Made by a program: the position numbers and the translations under genes | NCBI GenBank assembly: GCA_009996555.1 | Contig: JAACZX010000116.1 | Span: forward strand, 1 to 7,141 | DNA from: Chitinophagaceae bacterium | GTDB lineage: Bacteria > Bacteroidota > Bacteroidia > Chitinophagales > Chitinophagaceae | Length of the DNA: 7,141 bases | Direction of reading: 5' to 3' | Shown here: piece after piece, positions 6,916-7,141 of the stretch | Layout: each line of letters begins with the position of its first letter | Position numbering within the stretch: the first letter of the stretch is position 1 | The notes under the pieces: generated by a model | The model's database searches: none | What the model saw: the letters and a program-made list of their open reading frames with translations, nothing else | Told to the model about the DNA's origin: nothing

Positions 6916-7141
6916 ATGACGGGTATGAGAAAATGGTTCGTTCAGTTGTTGTGTGCTGTAACAACAGCCACATCACTGTTTGCACAGGAAAAGCAATTAA
7001 CAGTACCGCTTGGCGGCAACTCATGGGTTACCACCAAAGCAGGAAACGAACGTGTAACAAACAGCGGCTGGGTTAACTGGCAACAGCCGGGCACAGTATT
7101 CAGCACGTTTATACATGTTCACCAGCCAGGAACACTTATTG
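6916..7141 (+). CDS. Secreted DUF5077-like protein, N-terminal part (3' partial; possibly DUF5077-DUF3472)
   Basis: An open frame of 75 codons starts 17 bases after the metalloprotease stop codon and runs off the right edge. Translation from ATG 6916 begins MTGMRKWFVQLLCAV; ATG 6925 (MRKWF) is an equally plausible start that gives a tidier signal peptide. The hydrophobic segment ends SLFA before QEKQ, suggesting signal peptidase I cleavage after Ala23. Cys13 is not in a good lipobox, so the product is probably soluble or periplasmic/secreted rather than lipidated. The mature start, LTVPLGGNSWVTT, and the following NSGWVNWQQPGTVFSTFIHV resemble the DUF5077 beginning, a beta-rich module that in Bacteroidota commonly precedes DUF3472. 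Both are of unknown function and often turn up near SusCD loci. The DUF3472 part would lie beyond the window and is inferred only. The tight spacing suggests co-transcription with the protease. Confidence 0.72.
   Translation, partial: MTGMRKWFVQLLCAVTTATSLFAQEKQLTVPLGGNSWVTTKAGNERVTNSGWVNWQQPGTVFSTFIHVHQPGTLI

Noticed and set aside
6837..7076. Small + strand open frame spanning the protease end and the next gene start
   Set aside because: It overlaps two better-supported genes in another frame, and its translation is low-complexity and Cys/Arg-rich, with no recognisable domain.

Overview
The window looks like part of a polysaccharide-utilization-type (SusC/SusD) locus from a member of the Bacteroidota. 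The evidence is a SusC-like TonB-dependent transporter followed directly by a SusD-like lipoprotein, lipoprotein signal peptides ending in Cys-Lys-Lys, AT-leaning coding sequence, and A/T-rich gene starts without Shine-Dalgarno sequences. The Cys-Lys-Lys lipoboxes and overall style fit the Chitinophagaceae/Sphingobacteriales side of the phylum better than gut Bacteroides. That placement is an impression, not a measurement.

Layout, all on the + strand: (1) 2-2377, the C-terminal part of a SusC-like outer-membrane transporter whose start lies left of the window; (2) 2390-4219, a complete SusD-like surface lipoprotein; (3) 4249-5229, a lipoprotein with an N-terminal DUF1735-like domain and a C-terminal F5/8 type C (discoidin) domain, in the position usually held by an accessory surface binding protein; (4) 5237-5266, a strong 12-bp hairpin with a T-rich tail, probably an intrinsic terminator or attenuator; (5) 5294-6898, a lipoprotein with a metzincin-like zinc protease motif and its own C-terminal discoidin domain; (6) 6916 to the right edge, the N-terminal part of a secreted protein resembling DUF5077, which in this phylum usually precedes DUF3472. 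No intergenic stretch exceeds about 65 bases, and I see no RNA genes, mobile elements or CRISPR.

The likely joint role is surface capture and uptake of a complex ligand. SusD and the DUF1735/discoidin lipoprotein would bind it, SusC would import it using TonB energy, and the lipid-anchored metalloprotease would cut a protein or glycoprotein part of it at the cell surface. The discoidin domains of genes 3 and 5 share a conspicuous common motif, suggesting that binding protein and protease are directed to the same or a related ligand. No glycoside hydrolase, lyase or regulator is present in these 7.1 kb, so the substrate cannot be named. The most notable element is the SusCD-linked, discoidin-tethered metzincin-like protease, set apart from susCD by a terminator-like hairpin.
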